From: Symbiodinium sp. CCMP2592
Taxonomy: Eukaryota; Sar; Dinophyceae; Suessiales; Symbiodiniaceae
NCBI GenBank assembly: GCA_905221615.1
Contig: CAJNDT010000313.1
Location: 1-64,000 of the forward strand
DNA: 64,000 bases
Reading direction: 5' to 3'
Part shown: positions 1 to 11,100 of the stretch, in pieces
Numbering within the stretch: position 1 is the stretch's first letter
Layout of the letters: every line of letters begins with the position of its first letter
The notes under the pieces: model-generated
Told to the model about the DNA's origin: nothing
The model's database searches: none
What the model saw: only the letters and a program-made list of their open reading frames with translations
Made by a program: the position numbers and the translations under genes

Positions 1-2113
1 CTGGGCCTCTACTGCTCTGCTTGCATGTACGCACAAGATCGCTGGCTTGCGCCCGGTGACTGATCATATCCTCCGTCTTTCGTCTCAAATTGCGCATTGC
101 ACGGCATTGCACTAATGCAATTTTTGCGTTGTGTATACTATTGCATATGAGGACGTATTGTATTGGTTACTGCATTGCAAACAAGAGCCACCTGGCTTTT
201 GAGGACTTGGAGCGACAGCCTCCGCGCACGAGCCTCCTCCAACATGTGTCGATGATGTGGCACTGGCAACGACACGGCACTCGCTCGCGAAATGGCAAGA
301 TCAAGTCCTTTCGAGACTCCAAGAATCGTGCCTGAAGTAGCCTTAGTGGTGGGTGAGCAGAGACCTGGAAGACACGAACGATTCAGCCAGCGAGCGGTGC
401 TCGGCGGCCGGCGAAGGCTGTGGCATAACGAGGCCTCGTGACCTTTCACGCCTGGCATCCACTTTGCGAGGGGAAAGCTCAGAGGGCATTGCAAAGGGCC
501 TCATGGGAGCCAGGCTGGTCACTCGCTGGACCTCGCAAGCTTTCTTCACACCAGAACGACATAGCCTAAACATTCTGACATGGCGCCTGCCACGGTGCAC
601 TGCGGCCCATTGGACCTTTGCAGGAGGGCCAAACGCGACTCGGACTCGGATTATATGCGAGGCAAGGCCCTGGCCGAGCTTTACGGGACTGGAGCCACGC
701 GCAAACTAACCTACGTGCCGAAGCGATTGTACGTGTCATTACGCGTCTGCTCTACGGCGAGCTAGGTTGGAGCCGGTGTGCCAAGCTTCACAAGGATCCA
801 CCACGGATATTTAGATGTGAGAAAACTGCTGGTGCGTGGTTGCGGAAGCCTTTGGTGGAAAACTCAGATGCGTATTGAAGCATTTTGGAGACTATTGCCA
901 ACTTGCTGTGGGCCCGACGTCTTTTCCTGGCTTTACTTCTGGAGACATTGCCCCCTACCAGCAGGATAAAACAGACTTGTGATCGCGCAAGCCCACAAGC
1001 CACAACATTAGTCTCTTTCCTGCGGCGGAGCGCAAACATCCGGTCATGCTCCGAAGCCAGACTTGTCAGACCTCTAGTTGCTGGCTGACTTCAGCCTGTT
1101 TCGGCTTTGACGCCGTTGGTTGCAAGAATCAAGAGGATAAGGTTTTCCCGGCTCTGAGACATTAAAGGGCTCGGAGTCCTGGAGTAAGCTTTGGAAGGCT
1201 TGGGTACTGCTTACGGGGCTTGGGTTGAAAAGGGTAATTGTTGTATGTTTGTGTGGTGCGAAGAAACTGCAAGTTCGAGGAGCTGCTTAGCACATCTGCA
1301 TTGGGGAAAACGTTTGCGGCGCTCTGTTCCAACGTAATTCCAAGCCAAGTCCGACTCCAAGCTGGTGAGGCTCTAAGGTCCCGGACATGGCTGTGTCAGT
1401 TTATGGTGTAGAATCGTTTTTCCATAATGTCGAATTCTTTCCAATGACCGATCTGTCTGCGGGACCCTGCGCACTCCAAAGGCCAAAGGGCCGATGGCGC
1501 TGCCCGCCATCGCATGTCTTGGATATGCTTTGTACGTGATAAACTTGCCGTCACTTTCCAACATGCGGAGGCTGAGACTTTGCAGCGATTTGCAAAATTG
1601 AACAAGTGCTGGCCCGCCTTGCCTCCAGGCTCCGAGCATCTAAGCAGAGTCTGTGAGGTGGAACATTTTTCGTGCAACAATCATGGCTAAGACCGAAAAA
1701 ACCCAAGACAGACAATGACGCATCTTGCCAGACAAACACTGCGCAAGCTCTGGAGCTTGTGCCACACAATGGAAAGCAACGGAATCAACAGCGTGCGTGC
1801 ATCGACCACACTTCTTCAACCCATTCCCTGTACCGCTTCGACTTTCATCAGAGGGCCACGAACAACCGAAACGTCTCCATGTGTTTCCCACTACTGCGGC
1901 AGCTTGCAACATGCCACTCGGACAAGCAGCAGTCTTTTTGTATTCTACGAAAACACATAGTTCCATCTGCTTAGGTCCACACAGCCTTCAGAAAAAAACA
2001 CAAGTCATTCGAAGAATGGTTTATTCCAACGTTCCGCCAAAAGGCCAGAGCAATGAATTGTAAGTTTCACTCCAAAAAAACACCTGATTACACCCATTGC
2101 CTCCAGTGGAGGA
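1..2113. other. No recognisable gene
   Basis: Only short overlapping open frames on both strands, none with a recognisable motif or a sustained protein-like composition. I see no repeat structure, RNA gene or element end here. Confidence 0.5.
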
Positions 2114-2995
2114 TGGGCCCCACCCCCTTTGACAAAGGGGGGCTTAAGCCCCCCCCCCCTTTAAGCCCCCCTTAAAGCCCCTTTAAAGCCCCCTTTAAGC
2201 CCCCCCTTAAGCCCCCTTCAAGCCCCCCTTTAAGCCCCCCTTTAAGCCCCCCTTAAGCCCCCCTTTAACCCCCCCTTTAAGCCCTCCTTAAGCCCCCCTT
2301 TAAGCCCCCCTTTAAGCCTCCCGGAAGCCCCCCTTAAGCTTCCCTTTAAGCCCCCCACGCAATCACACACACACACACACACAAAACAAGAAGAAGAAGA
2401 AGCCACACGAAATCGTTTTATGGTGGGTTTTTGCGAAGAAAATAAAATGAGAAAAGCAAACTTAATGAAACAAAACACAATCACAAGCCCCCCACGCAAT
2501 CACACACACACACACAAAACAAGAACAAGAAGAAGAAGCCACACGAAATCGTTTGATGGGGTGTTTTTGCAAAGAAAATAAAATGAGAAAAGCAGACTTA
2601 ATGAAACAGAACAAATGAACACAAACACAAAAGAAGAAGAAGACACACGAAATCGCTTTTTGGGCGTTTTGCCAAGAAAATGCAATGTAGCACCCATACT
2701 GTGAAGGCTTCGAAACCCCCCTTCATCCCCCCCTTCAAGCCCCCTTCAAGCCCCCTTCAAAGCCCCCCCTTCAAGCCCCCTTTAAAGCCCCCTTTAAAAC
2801 CCCCTTCAAAGCCCCTTAAAGCCCCCCTTCGAAGCTCCTTCAAAGCTCCTTGAAGCCCCCCTTTCAAAGCTCCCCTTAAAGCCCCTTTAAGCCCCCTTCA
2901 AAGCCCCCCTTTGTCAAAGCCCCCCTTTGTTCACCCCCTTAAAGCTCCTTTAAAGTCCCCTTTAAAGCCCCCCTTTTGTCAAAAGGGGGACCCAT
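2114..2995. repeat. C-rich minisatellite with CA/GAA core
   Basis: Two blocks of short AAGCCCCCCTTT-like units (about 2140-2355 and 2717-2965) flank three diverged copies of a unit of roughly 70-130 bp (about 2357-2690). Each unit has a CACACA or GAAGAA tract followed by CACACGAAATCG and an A-rich stretch. Both outer edges are small palindromes: CCCCCTTTGACAAAGGGGG near 2123-2141 and CCCCTTTTGTCAAAAGGGG near 2970-2988. Open frames here only translate the repeat (Leu-Lys-Gly-Gly) and are not genes. Confidence 0.85.
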
Positions 2996-3362
2996 AGAGC
3001 TCAGTGCGTGGCCAGCATGTTGTCTCTCCATCTTCTGCAGAGCTGCACACATCTGCTTGACATTTGCTGGAGTCTGCAGAGTTGTCTTCCAGCACCACTT
3101 AGGACGTAGATTTTTGCTTGGCTGTCTGATCGTTTTTTAAGCGTTGCAACAAGGTCCGCACCAGCGCAACAGTCCGCATTACACACCCAAAATCAATTGC
3201 CACAACATGCCAGCTGCGGTTTCTGGATTCCATACAGCTCATCCAACACTGCTTGGAGCATCCACACCAAGCTGCCTCGCAAAAACCCACAACAAAGAAC
3301 ACCAGTTGGCTTGAAAACACCATGCTGTTTCAATCACCACTGAACTAGAACCACCAGAGCAC

Positions 3363-3900
3363 GTGGTGAGAGACTCAGCAGTGTTTGGAGATGTTACGCA
3401 GGCATTGTTTGCTGTAGGCAAGCTTTGGAAAGTTGGATGGGGACTCGACCCCATGGAGTGGAACGCTTACCTGGAGAAAGAAATGGCAAGAGCGCTAGTC
3501 AGGTTTTTAAGGAACTCAACGGTGACTGAGTTGAAGATCTACAGAGCTCAAGTGAAAGGAGCAGAAGAAGGAAGCAAATTCAAGATGATCTGGAAGCGAT
3601 GAAGCATCATGAAGGATGTTTTTTATGTCAGATGGAAAGCCTGCAAGGTTTGACTGGACAAGACGGTCAGATACAACATCAAAGGAAGTTGCAACATTTG
3701 CTTACAGAACAACTCTGTTCACATCAAGATGACAACATTTTGTGGGATGAACTGGAATTCTTCGAATGCGGAGAACCGTGGAAAGGAAGCGAAGAGGTGA
3801 ACATTGGAGAAGCAAAGGAGAACTCAGTAACAATCATGGAAAGAAAGTCTGCAGGACTTGACAAAAGAAAGAAAAAGGAACTGTATCACATAAACAAACT
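3363..3900 (+). pseudogene. Copia protease-region remnant
   Basis: The frame at 3363-3602 contains DVTQALFAVGKLWKVGW. This resembles the segment downstream of the catalytic Asp in dinoflagellate copia-type proteases (DV..PILAVG.....GW). A second frame (3599-3900) continues with Glu/Lys-rich sequence. The catalytic DSG itself is not visible. Identification rests on this one motif and on the integrase downstream. Confidence 0.4.
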
Positions 3901-3913
3901 TCGTTGCTTGGTC

Positions 3914-4260
3914 TTTTTTTTTTGGCGTGAATGGGCTTCGTCGTCTACGGCTGTAGCACTCGGTCCCTATAAACAAACAGACTACAAACAAGCAACAAAA
4001 ACTACAAAGCGGTGAGACCAAAGGCGAAGCTCTACAAGGGCTGCGGCGCACAGGCTTTGCCGGTGTTGGCCGTTCAGCCCAAGTACGGAGCCTCAGCGAC
4101 CGATCAGAAGCAACAAAGAGCCGTCGCTCTGAGCTGCCCAAAGCAACAGGTGGAGCCAAGACCAAGCTCCGGCAGCCGTTCTAGTCTCGTCAGACAACGG
4201 GCAGCCCCTGCGCTTGGTTCCGTCACGGTCGAGCACACCAAAGTCCAAAATCCGTTGTAA
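3914..4260 (-). pseudogene. 5'-truncated, A-tailed copy of helicase-gene 3' end
   Basis: Read on the minus strand, this segment aligns throughout with 46,030-46,372 on the plus strand. Shared blocks include AAGCCTGTGCGCCGCAGC, the GTTTGTTT-rich stretch, GGGACCGAG.GCTACAGC and a terminal ACGCC followed by A residues. The A-run here is 10 nt (T residues at 3914-3923); at 46,366 it is 7 nt. Homology stops abruptly at about 4260. A 5'-truncated body ending in an A-tail is the usual signature of target-primed retroposition. No target-site duplication was found, perhaps because the block is also inverted. Confidence 0.75.
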
Positions 4261-4279
4261 CCCATGATGCCTCATTCGT

Positions 4280-4523
4280 TTTCTCAGACACTTCAAAAAA
4301 ATCTTCTCTCGATCTTGTTGCTTGACAACTTTCACACCAATCTGCCTTTTGGCAGGTGCGTAAGCTCATGCTTCTTTCTCTCTTCTTCACTCGGTGGTTC
4401 AGGTCTTTTCTCTCCTTTCGGCTTTCTTTTAAACTCCACTTCCAGACCCTTGAAAATCTCCACCAACTCTTTCATTTTGCTTGCTGCTATGCTTTCCTTG
4501 AGACTTTCTTCCTGTTTTTCCAA
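4280..4523 (-). pseudogene. Integrase HHCC zinc-finger fragment
   Basis: The minus strand encodes a Lys/Glu-rich linker ending RKKHELTHLPK. After a frameshift comes ADWCESCQATRSREDFF. Together they give the H-x3-H ... C-x2-C zinc-binding pattern that precedes the copia integrase core. The reading stops where the helicase-tail copy begins (about 4260-4280). A further Lys/Glu-rich open stretch on minus continues to about 4740. The strand is opposite to that of the integrase core downstream. Confidence 0.6.
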
Positions 4524-4744
4524 TCTTCAACAAAATTCACATGCTTCTCTCAGCTTCTTGAAGGTACTCTCTGGAGTTCAACTCCTGCAACAATCATTGC
4601 TTTTTTCTCTCTCTCTCTCTCTCTGAGCTTGGGCAATTGGTCTTCGATCTTCTTCATCTCTTCCTCATTTGGTGCTTCTGAGGGAAATAGGTCTTTTCCA
4701 GTTCTTCAATCGTTTTCTTCTTTTGTTCTGGATGTTCTTCCTCT

Positions 4745-5604
4745 TCAGTCCCCGTTTCAACATCCTTTCGGTTGCAAGCAAAGAAGCTACAGCAAATGTG
4801 GTTAAAGAATTTGCAGATTGATGCTGTTGAATTCCGAAGGTCTTAAGGACAGACACAGAACCATCAATGATTTCTTTGTGGAGAGAAGTGCAAGGAATCA
4901 GAAAAGCTGAAGAACTTGGAGACAGAGATACAAGATGCGACACCTGATGAACACCAAGCATTGCAGGTGGAACGATGGGTCCAAACGGTAAGAACTTACC
5001 GAAGACTTTGGCGTATGGTGTTGAAACTAAAGCAAAGGTGAAAATCACATTGGAAAGCACGCTTTACCCATGGGCAGCAAGACATGCAGCATTCTTGTTG
5101 AACAGGTTTGTTGTAAGAAAAGGAAAGACACCATTTGAAGTGTTGTTTGATCGAGAGTACAAAGGTACATTGGCGCCCTGGAGAAGTGTTGTTTTGGCAA
5201 AGCCATTACCAAAAGTGAAGGAGAAAGGTGAACCATGGAGAAAAGGAATCTTTGTTGGAAAAGATGCTGTAAGTAACCTGAATCTGGTGAGCACAAGGAA
5301 AGGAATTATCAAGTGCAGGACAATGCGTCAGTGTACGCCAACGTTCGACGTTGAGATACTTCCCGAGGCAACAGGAACGCCTTGGAACTACGCGCAATAT
5401 GTGTTAGTTGGCCGAAAGCCAATGAAAAGGCTACCTCCGGATAGTGGAATTGAACGAGCAATCGAAGGAGGAGCACCCAGGTCGGTACCAATAAGAGATC
5501 AAGAAGAAGGAAGTGGATACTCTTTATACTCTTTTCGAGGAGATACCGGGGAAGGGCCTTTAGAGGAACCTACGCTTGGGACTCTAGGCTCAACCCTGGA
5601 CTAA
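4745..5604 (+). pseudogene. Copia-type integrase core and C-terminus
   Basis: Around 4837 the frame reads KVLRTDTEPSMISLW, matching the second catalytic Asp region of copia integrases. Around 4957, in another frame, ALQVERWVQTVRTYRRLW matches the region of the catalytic Glu. The open frame 4975-5604 then has YPWAARHAAFLLNRF, KTPFEVLFDREYKG and GIFVGKD, conserved C-terminal blocks of dinoflagellate copia integrases. At least two frameshifts separate these parts, so it is non-functional. Confidence 0.75.
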
Positions 5605-6683
5605 CACCCCGAAAGCACGCAACAACTTTATATACGCTGAGCAAAAAGGCTTGCACGTGTGTGTCATCTTGTGCAGAGGCTCATGCTGAAATCACTCCAA
5701 CACTCCCCCCCTTTGCGCTTCGCAAAGCCTAATGGTCTTTTAAGACCCTGTGGACTTCTACCTCATTCGAGGGATCCATCCATTCAGGAGTCTTGGAGCC
5801 ATTGTCTTAGAGCTCAAGGCCTTTCGAAAGATTCAAACAAAGAGAAGGTCTAAAGACTAATATCTTAAATGCCCCTTTTAAACCCACGGGGCCGCCTCAA
5901 AAATCCACAAGGGGAGAAGACGGATGGTGGCCCGGCGAGAAAGGAAAAGGAAGAAGACGAGGGCCTGACTAGCCCCGAAGGAAGGCTAAGTCCAGCCATG
6001 AGGAAGAAAAGCGACACTTACAGGCCGCTGCAAAAGTCCAGGCCGACAGGCAGCGAAGCAGTTTAACGAGTTGGTACTCGGAGGCTACGGTAGCCTAGGA
6101 GGCCGAGGTGGCCTCAAGGTGCAGAAGTCACCTTCCCCTTCGGTGTCGAAGTCCAGCGGGGAGGTTTGCGTGGAAAGACAGTACGGTCAACCACGCAGTC
6201 ACTGCACGGAAGCAGTGAGGAGTGCTTCCGATTTCGGAGATGGTAGCACTCAGGATTTTGATGCCAGTGGGAGCCGCTTGAGGTGTGATGGCTCACCAGG
6301 TCAATCAGATGACGATCTGGAAGAACGGGAGGAAGTCCTCAGGATTGGTATTCCGATGGATCGGAGGTTCGGAGTTGGTCGAGGAGAGGATGGAGCTCCA
6401 CCGGGAAGACGAGCACCGGTGGAGGAGAACGAAGCTCCTGGGAAGTCGAGAACCAGAAGCAGGCAGCTGCGTGGAGGAGTGGGCACTGGTGGAAGGTGGC
6501 TGCGTGGTCCCAAAATTGGGCGAGGAATGCTCATCCAGAGCCTCGGGAAGTCGAGCACCGAGACCTGGGAACACAGACGCAGCTAAACCTAGAAACCTCC
6601 CAAGGAAGGATCTAAAACCCTCGGCTTAGATCACAACCACAAGGTACATTATAACCCAACCCCAACCCTCAGGCTCTGGAGAG
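5605..6683. other. No recognisable gene; Arg/Gly-rich open frames
   Basis: Plus-strand frames at 6071-6586 and 6285-6629 are rich in Arg, Gly, Glu and Ser and could be decayed linker sequence of the upstream element. They contain no motif I can name. No LTR was found on comparison with the other flank. Confidence 0.35.
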
Positions 6684-6759
6684 CCTTGCCCTTTCAAAAG
6701 GAGGGCGCAGCACGCAAGCACCCTTGCCCTTTCAAAAGGAGGGCGCAGCACACAAGCAC
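6684..6759. repeat. 38-bp tandem duplication
   Basis: Two copies of a 38-bp unit containing CCTTTCAAAAGGAGGGCGC lie at 6684-6721 and 6722-6759, differing at one position by eye. They fall in the last codons of the RNase H frame on the minus strand. Confidence 0.8.
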
Positions 6760-7589
6760 CGCGGCTAGCCGCAACCGACCATCTTCTGACGGAGTCTTAA
6801 CTCCGAGAAACGGCAACATGTCGCCGAACTTGGAGGCCGTCATCGCTTTAGTCAGGATGTCGGCGGGCATCAGCAGGCCGCTCAAGTGATAAACCGTCCA
6901 AACTCCATTTTCAATCCTTTCACGAAGGGCATGGGACCTAAGTCTTAAGTGGCGGGATCTCCAGGAAGTTGGGGGGCCGCTGACAATGCTGATGGCTGAG
7001 GAGTTATCTCCAAAGAGGGATCGAGTAAGAGGCTCTAGAAAAATCTCCCCAATCAAAGCCTCAACAGCTTCAGCAGCTTGCACAACACAGACATAGCTGA
7101 TCAGCTCGCTCTCGGCGGTTGACAGAGCAGTCAGCGTCTGGCGGCCAGATTCCCAGTGGAGCGGAGCTCCAGCCCAGCACACTAGCAGACCCTAGTGGGA
7201 TCTGCCCCCGAACTTGGCCCGAAGGAGGCATCTGCAAAGGCGTGCAGGGTAGTCTCAACGACTGGCCTCGGATAGTTGAGAGGTCCCGCAGTCTCCAGGA
7301 GGAGGGCCATACACAATGCACTGGACGGTGAAAAGTTCAAGAAGCGTAACACCCCCTGCCCAATGCTTAACGCGTCATTTGGCCTCTTGGTAGTCAGCTG
7401 TGCCATGCGGCTGACAGGAAAGGACAGCTCGGGTCGCGCTCTGACTGAGAGCCACAGAAGCTCTCCAGTGAGGCTTTGAGCAGCCTTAACCGCTTCCGGG
7501 TCGACCGGATCATCGCGGCTTTCACCATCATCGAAGTTAGGGGACTTGGCACACCCCTGCACATTGTGCCTCCAAGAGTTCCTTGACAA
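6694..7589 (-). pseudogene. Copia RNase H domain
   Basis: Two overlapping minus-strand frames (7182-7589 and 6694-7182) make up the domain. The first ends with TLHAFADASFGP, carrying the first catalytic Asp. The second has ALSTAESELISY (Glu), FGDNSSAISI (Asp), RSRHLRLRSHALRERI and LLMPADILTKAM (last Asp). This is the normal copia RNase H signature. One frameshift near 7185 divides it. Confidence 0.85.
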
Positions 7590-8100
7590 ACTTTGTCTGC
7601 CCAGTCAAGAGACCATCAGCAGACTCCGAAATCTCAAGGCCGCAATATTCAACTGGGCCATCTTCGGTAAGCGTGAACGCACTGCACTCCCAGGTGGCCT
7701 TGATTTTTTCAAGAAGAGCAGATCGCTCTGACCACGGTTCTAACACTAGGAGGTCGTCGACATACCAACACATCAAGGCAACAGTCTTGCCGCAAGGGGA
7801 CTTGACAAGCCAAATGTTGGGGTCTGCAACGCATTGTTGCAAGTGGCGAGTTTCGCCGTCGACGGTCCAAGTCAAGACTCTGCATGTTTTATCCCGCAGC
7901 CGGGACCAAGCACGAGGCGAGGTCTGGAGTCCGTAGAGAGCACCATGGACTCTCCATTTGTAACCCCGAGGGATAACACCAGCGGCGTACAAAACCTTAG
8001 GTGGATTGCAGATCAGATATTCTGCTTCCTGCTCATCAAGGCGAGCATTGAGAAAGGCAGTCTTTGACATCAGTACCTGAACCGCCATGCTTTCTCATTC
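7537..8100 (-). pseudogene. Copia reverse transcriptase, palm region
   Basis: Blocks visible are KTAFLNARLDE (first catalytic Asp region; the Asp lies just before the break), GALYGLQTSPRAW and CWYVDDLLVLE, with the YVDD active site at about 7753-7764. The upstream RT part (YRAVICGNFQ, GADSLSIRTAL) is in the 8036-12289 frame and ends at ...GTDVKDC. The two frames meet near 8070, so one indel inactivates RT. Confidence 0.88.
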
Positions 8101-11100
8101 CCGCCCATCTCAAGGCAGTGCGGATCGAAAGAGAATCCGCTCCTCCGGCATAGAAGGACTCTGCCGCCCTTTCCTCGGACCACTTTTGAAAATTGCCGCA
8201 AATTACAGCTCTATACTTATTCCTTTTAGTGGATCCGGGAGTTACTGGGGGCTTTTCAGTGGCAACACCCTGGCCGGGGAGGATCTCTACGTCTTCACCA
8301 TCTAAAATCCATTTTTCAACTTGACTATCTGCCACAAGCTCAACCGCACCCTTAGAAATCAAGGAATCACATTCTGCTTTCATGGCATCACGCCATTCAT
8401 GCAGTTTTTCACGAACTTCCTCATTCGAGACAATGCGGCTATGCAGCAAGGGCTGGGACTCAAGATGTTCAGCTGCAGGGGCAGCGGCACACACCCTCCA
8501 AGAGGAGGAACTGACAGGTTCATCGCAGCCATAAAGGCGCGCAAGTTCCAGATGCCAGCCCAGCTCATTGCGAAGGGAGGACGCTTCGCGCATCGCCTGC
8601 AAGGTGATGGGATCAACTGGGCCTTCGGATGAAGCGCCCACAACAGATCGCTGCAGTGACTTAAGAAAATGAGTCACTGCTTGGTGCATTTGCTCATATC
8701 CTTGAGCTACCTGGCTCCAAGATTCCTCTGTCGGCAAGTCTGCTTCCTCATCCCCAGAATCACACTCAGCTGGAAGCAACTTTGACAAACCGTCCCCGGG
8801 AGAGGATTCTCCACTGGCAGGGGATACTTGCAGAGGTTCAAGGTCCTGGATTGGCATGTTTACCCATCTCAAGCTTAGCAAATCCGAAGAAGTTAGCCCT
8901 TCAAGAGATCTAGGGGTGTAGCCCAAAACCAAGATTTTATCCCCTTCCCAACTACCAGATTTGTGAAGATCGCGCGGGGGGAAACTGAGCCAGGCGTTGG
9001 GAGGAAGAGGCATTTCATGGCCACGGACCTCAAGGGAGCCCGAGCCTTGCCCCACATTCCAAACCACATTCATAGACTCAAGAGAATTGTGGGAGTCACG
9101 ATGGACCTCGGATTCGATGTTGATCACGAAGCCAACAGAGGCAAGCTTCTGACCAGTGCGGTGGAAGAGGCTCACAGCAAGAAGTCGAGTGAGCCACGGG
9201 CACTCGTGCACCGTATTGGTTATTCCAACCTTAGCACTGAAAACCCCTGCTCCGGAAGACCAGAACCAGGGAGGCAGCGTTGCCCCAGAAGACTCATCCT
9301 TCTGGTTTCCAGCTAGGGGTCGCTTGGCGATCCGATTGATCGCTTTCTTGTCCTGAATGTACAGTCGAATGGCATTCGCAAGCTGACCCGTGGAAACTGG
9401 GTTTCCTTCAAGAAGCACCTGCTTGCAGAAGGTCTCACACGGAGAGAACACTTCTTGTGCCGACGGGGATCCTCCGGAGTTGGGGAAGAGCCGAGCAACA
9501 CGAAAGGCAGGCCCCGCATCCGGGTCACGACGTGGAGAACGGTCCCTCCGGTTCTCAAAAGGCGGAGGCCCTTGAGGATCCGGCACGGGAAGACGGCCGG
9601 CCTCTTCGGCAGAGATATACCGATTCTGCCAAATCATGTTGCTTTCGATCAGAAACCACTGCGGAGGCTGACCATATCGGATGGCCCGGTAGAGGTAGGC
9701 ACGACGGTTGGGTTCATCCTCAAAGTCGACGACCCATTCCCTCTCTACTATGCCAAGAAGATCAATTTCATACTCAGTGTTTTGCTCATTCAAACCACCC
9801 GGTTGATACCCTAACACATAGGGCAAGGGATTGTTGGTGTGGCGGTGGTCCCAAATCATACGCACCTCCGGCATGGTATTCCAGTTTCGACCCCTAAGGG
9901 CAAACAGTCCTATCATAAAGGCATGCTCGGGATTGTGCATGGTGTGAACCAGCGAGCCAAAGTTTTGAAGGTCAAGCTCGTTCCAGCCATTGGCTGGGTC
10001 ATCAACAGGACGACCACGCTGGAGCCGTTGGGCTTCATGATCACTCAGCACAGCATACCGCCTCACCCATCGCGGAGTTGGAACATTCACGTCCGCTCTT
10101 TCATTTTGATCTAGTTTTTTCAACCAGAAATCATACATCGACGGGGCGGGTTCATCAGGCACCGTGGAGGTAGCGGTTCCTAAGGCGATGGCTTTAACCC
10201 TTTCCGGGACATCATATCCACTCGCACTTTCAGGATTATCCTCTAACCAACGGGCTATCATAGCTGCAACCACAATCCAGCCAACCTCAGGGTCAAGGGC
10301 GTTGGGAAGCATACGGCTTCCTCGTTGCTCCGACTGGAAACCCCGAATTGCATAATGCAACGTTTTTTCAAGATCATCATCATTCTCAAGAACTTCCACA
10401 CAGCCCTGCAGCCCAATCTGAATGATGTACGGGCTCAGCGGCGCACCTGACTGAAGCACGTGACAGAGGGAATTGCTGGGAGGATCAATGGTCCATTCAG
10501 CAATGCTTGATTGCAGGGTGGAGTGAGTATCCACAGTGGAAGTGTTCCCGGAACTAGAAGACACCGGGCCCGTTGCTGACACATCCAGCGATCCCGAAGA
10601 GAAACTGGACAACGAACCAGACGGGTCTGGAGCCCCAGGAGCTTCAGCAGGCATGGGTGGCGAGTAGCCTTGGCCTGGAAGATCGGCGACCCCCGAGGTC
10701 TCAGCAAGCATTGGTGGCGGATAGCCTTGGCTAGACGAAGCGCTGTAGGACCCTGAGGCACTGGAGGCCTCGTCCTTCACTCGGAATGCCCGAATATGAG
10801 GCGGGTCAATGGGACCAGGCACAGCCAAAGGATTGGGTGGCTCCTGTTCAACGAGTCGCAAGATTACAAACCGAATCTCAAAGGTCCGAAAGTCCCTTAT
10901 GGTGAAGGCAACTAGCCTATCCCCAAACGCGCTATCATCGGCGTACCAGCCATCATCATCGTGGTGCTGAAGAACCTCAAACAGAGGGGCCCGGCGGCCA
11001 TTGGCATCTTGATATTCCATGGTGGGATAGCGATCCCAGCGGTGATTTCTCAAGGTACCCCGAAGAAGGAGGAAGGGGATTTCGGTATCCCCATCAACAG

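Larger units (their letters stand above)
3363..5604. mobile_element. Rearranged copia-type LTR retrotransposon remnant
   Basis: Fragments of one copia-like pol lie on alternating strands: a protease-side piece on plus (3363-3900), a linker plus integrase zinc finger on minus (4280-4523), and the integrase core on plus (4745-5604). A retrocopy of the tail of the helicase-like gene (3914-4260, minus) sits between them. Flipping the block from about 3.91 to 4.74 kb would give the normal order protease, linker, zinc finger, core. This is a dead, internally inverted element. No LTRs were found. The 3001-3362 stretch upstream holds nothing I recognise. Confidence 0.65.

Noticed and set aside
2242..2697. 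Open frames rich in Leu-Lys-Gly-Gly or Val/Phe/Cys
   Set aside because: They translate the C-rich and CA/GAA repeats. There are no motifs, and frames are open on the repeat only.
4230..4260. First catalytic Asp of integrase (TTDFGLW) on the minus strand
   Set aside because: That stretch already lies inside the helicase-tail copy, which aligns with 46,030-46,060. The resemblance to an integrase motif is coincidental.
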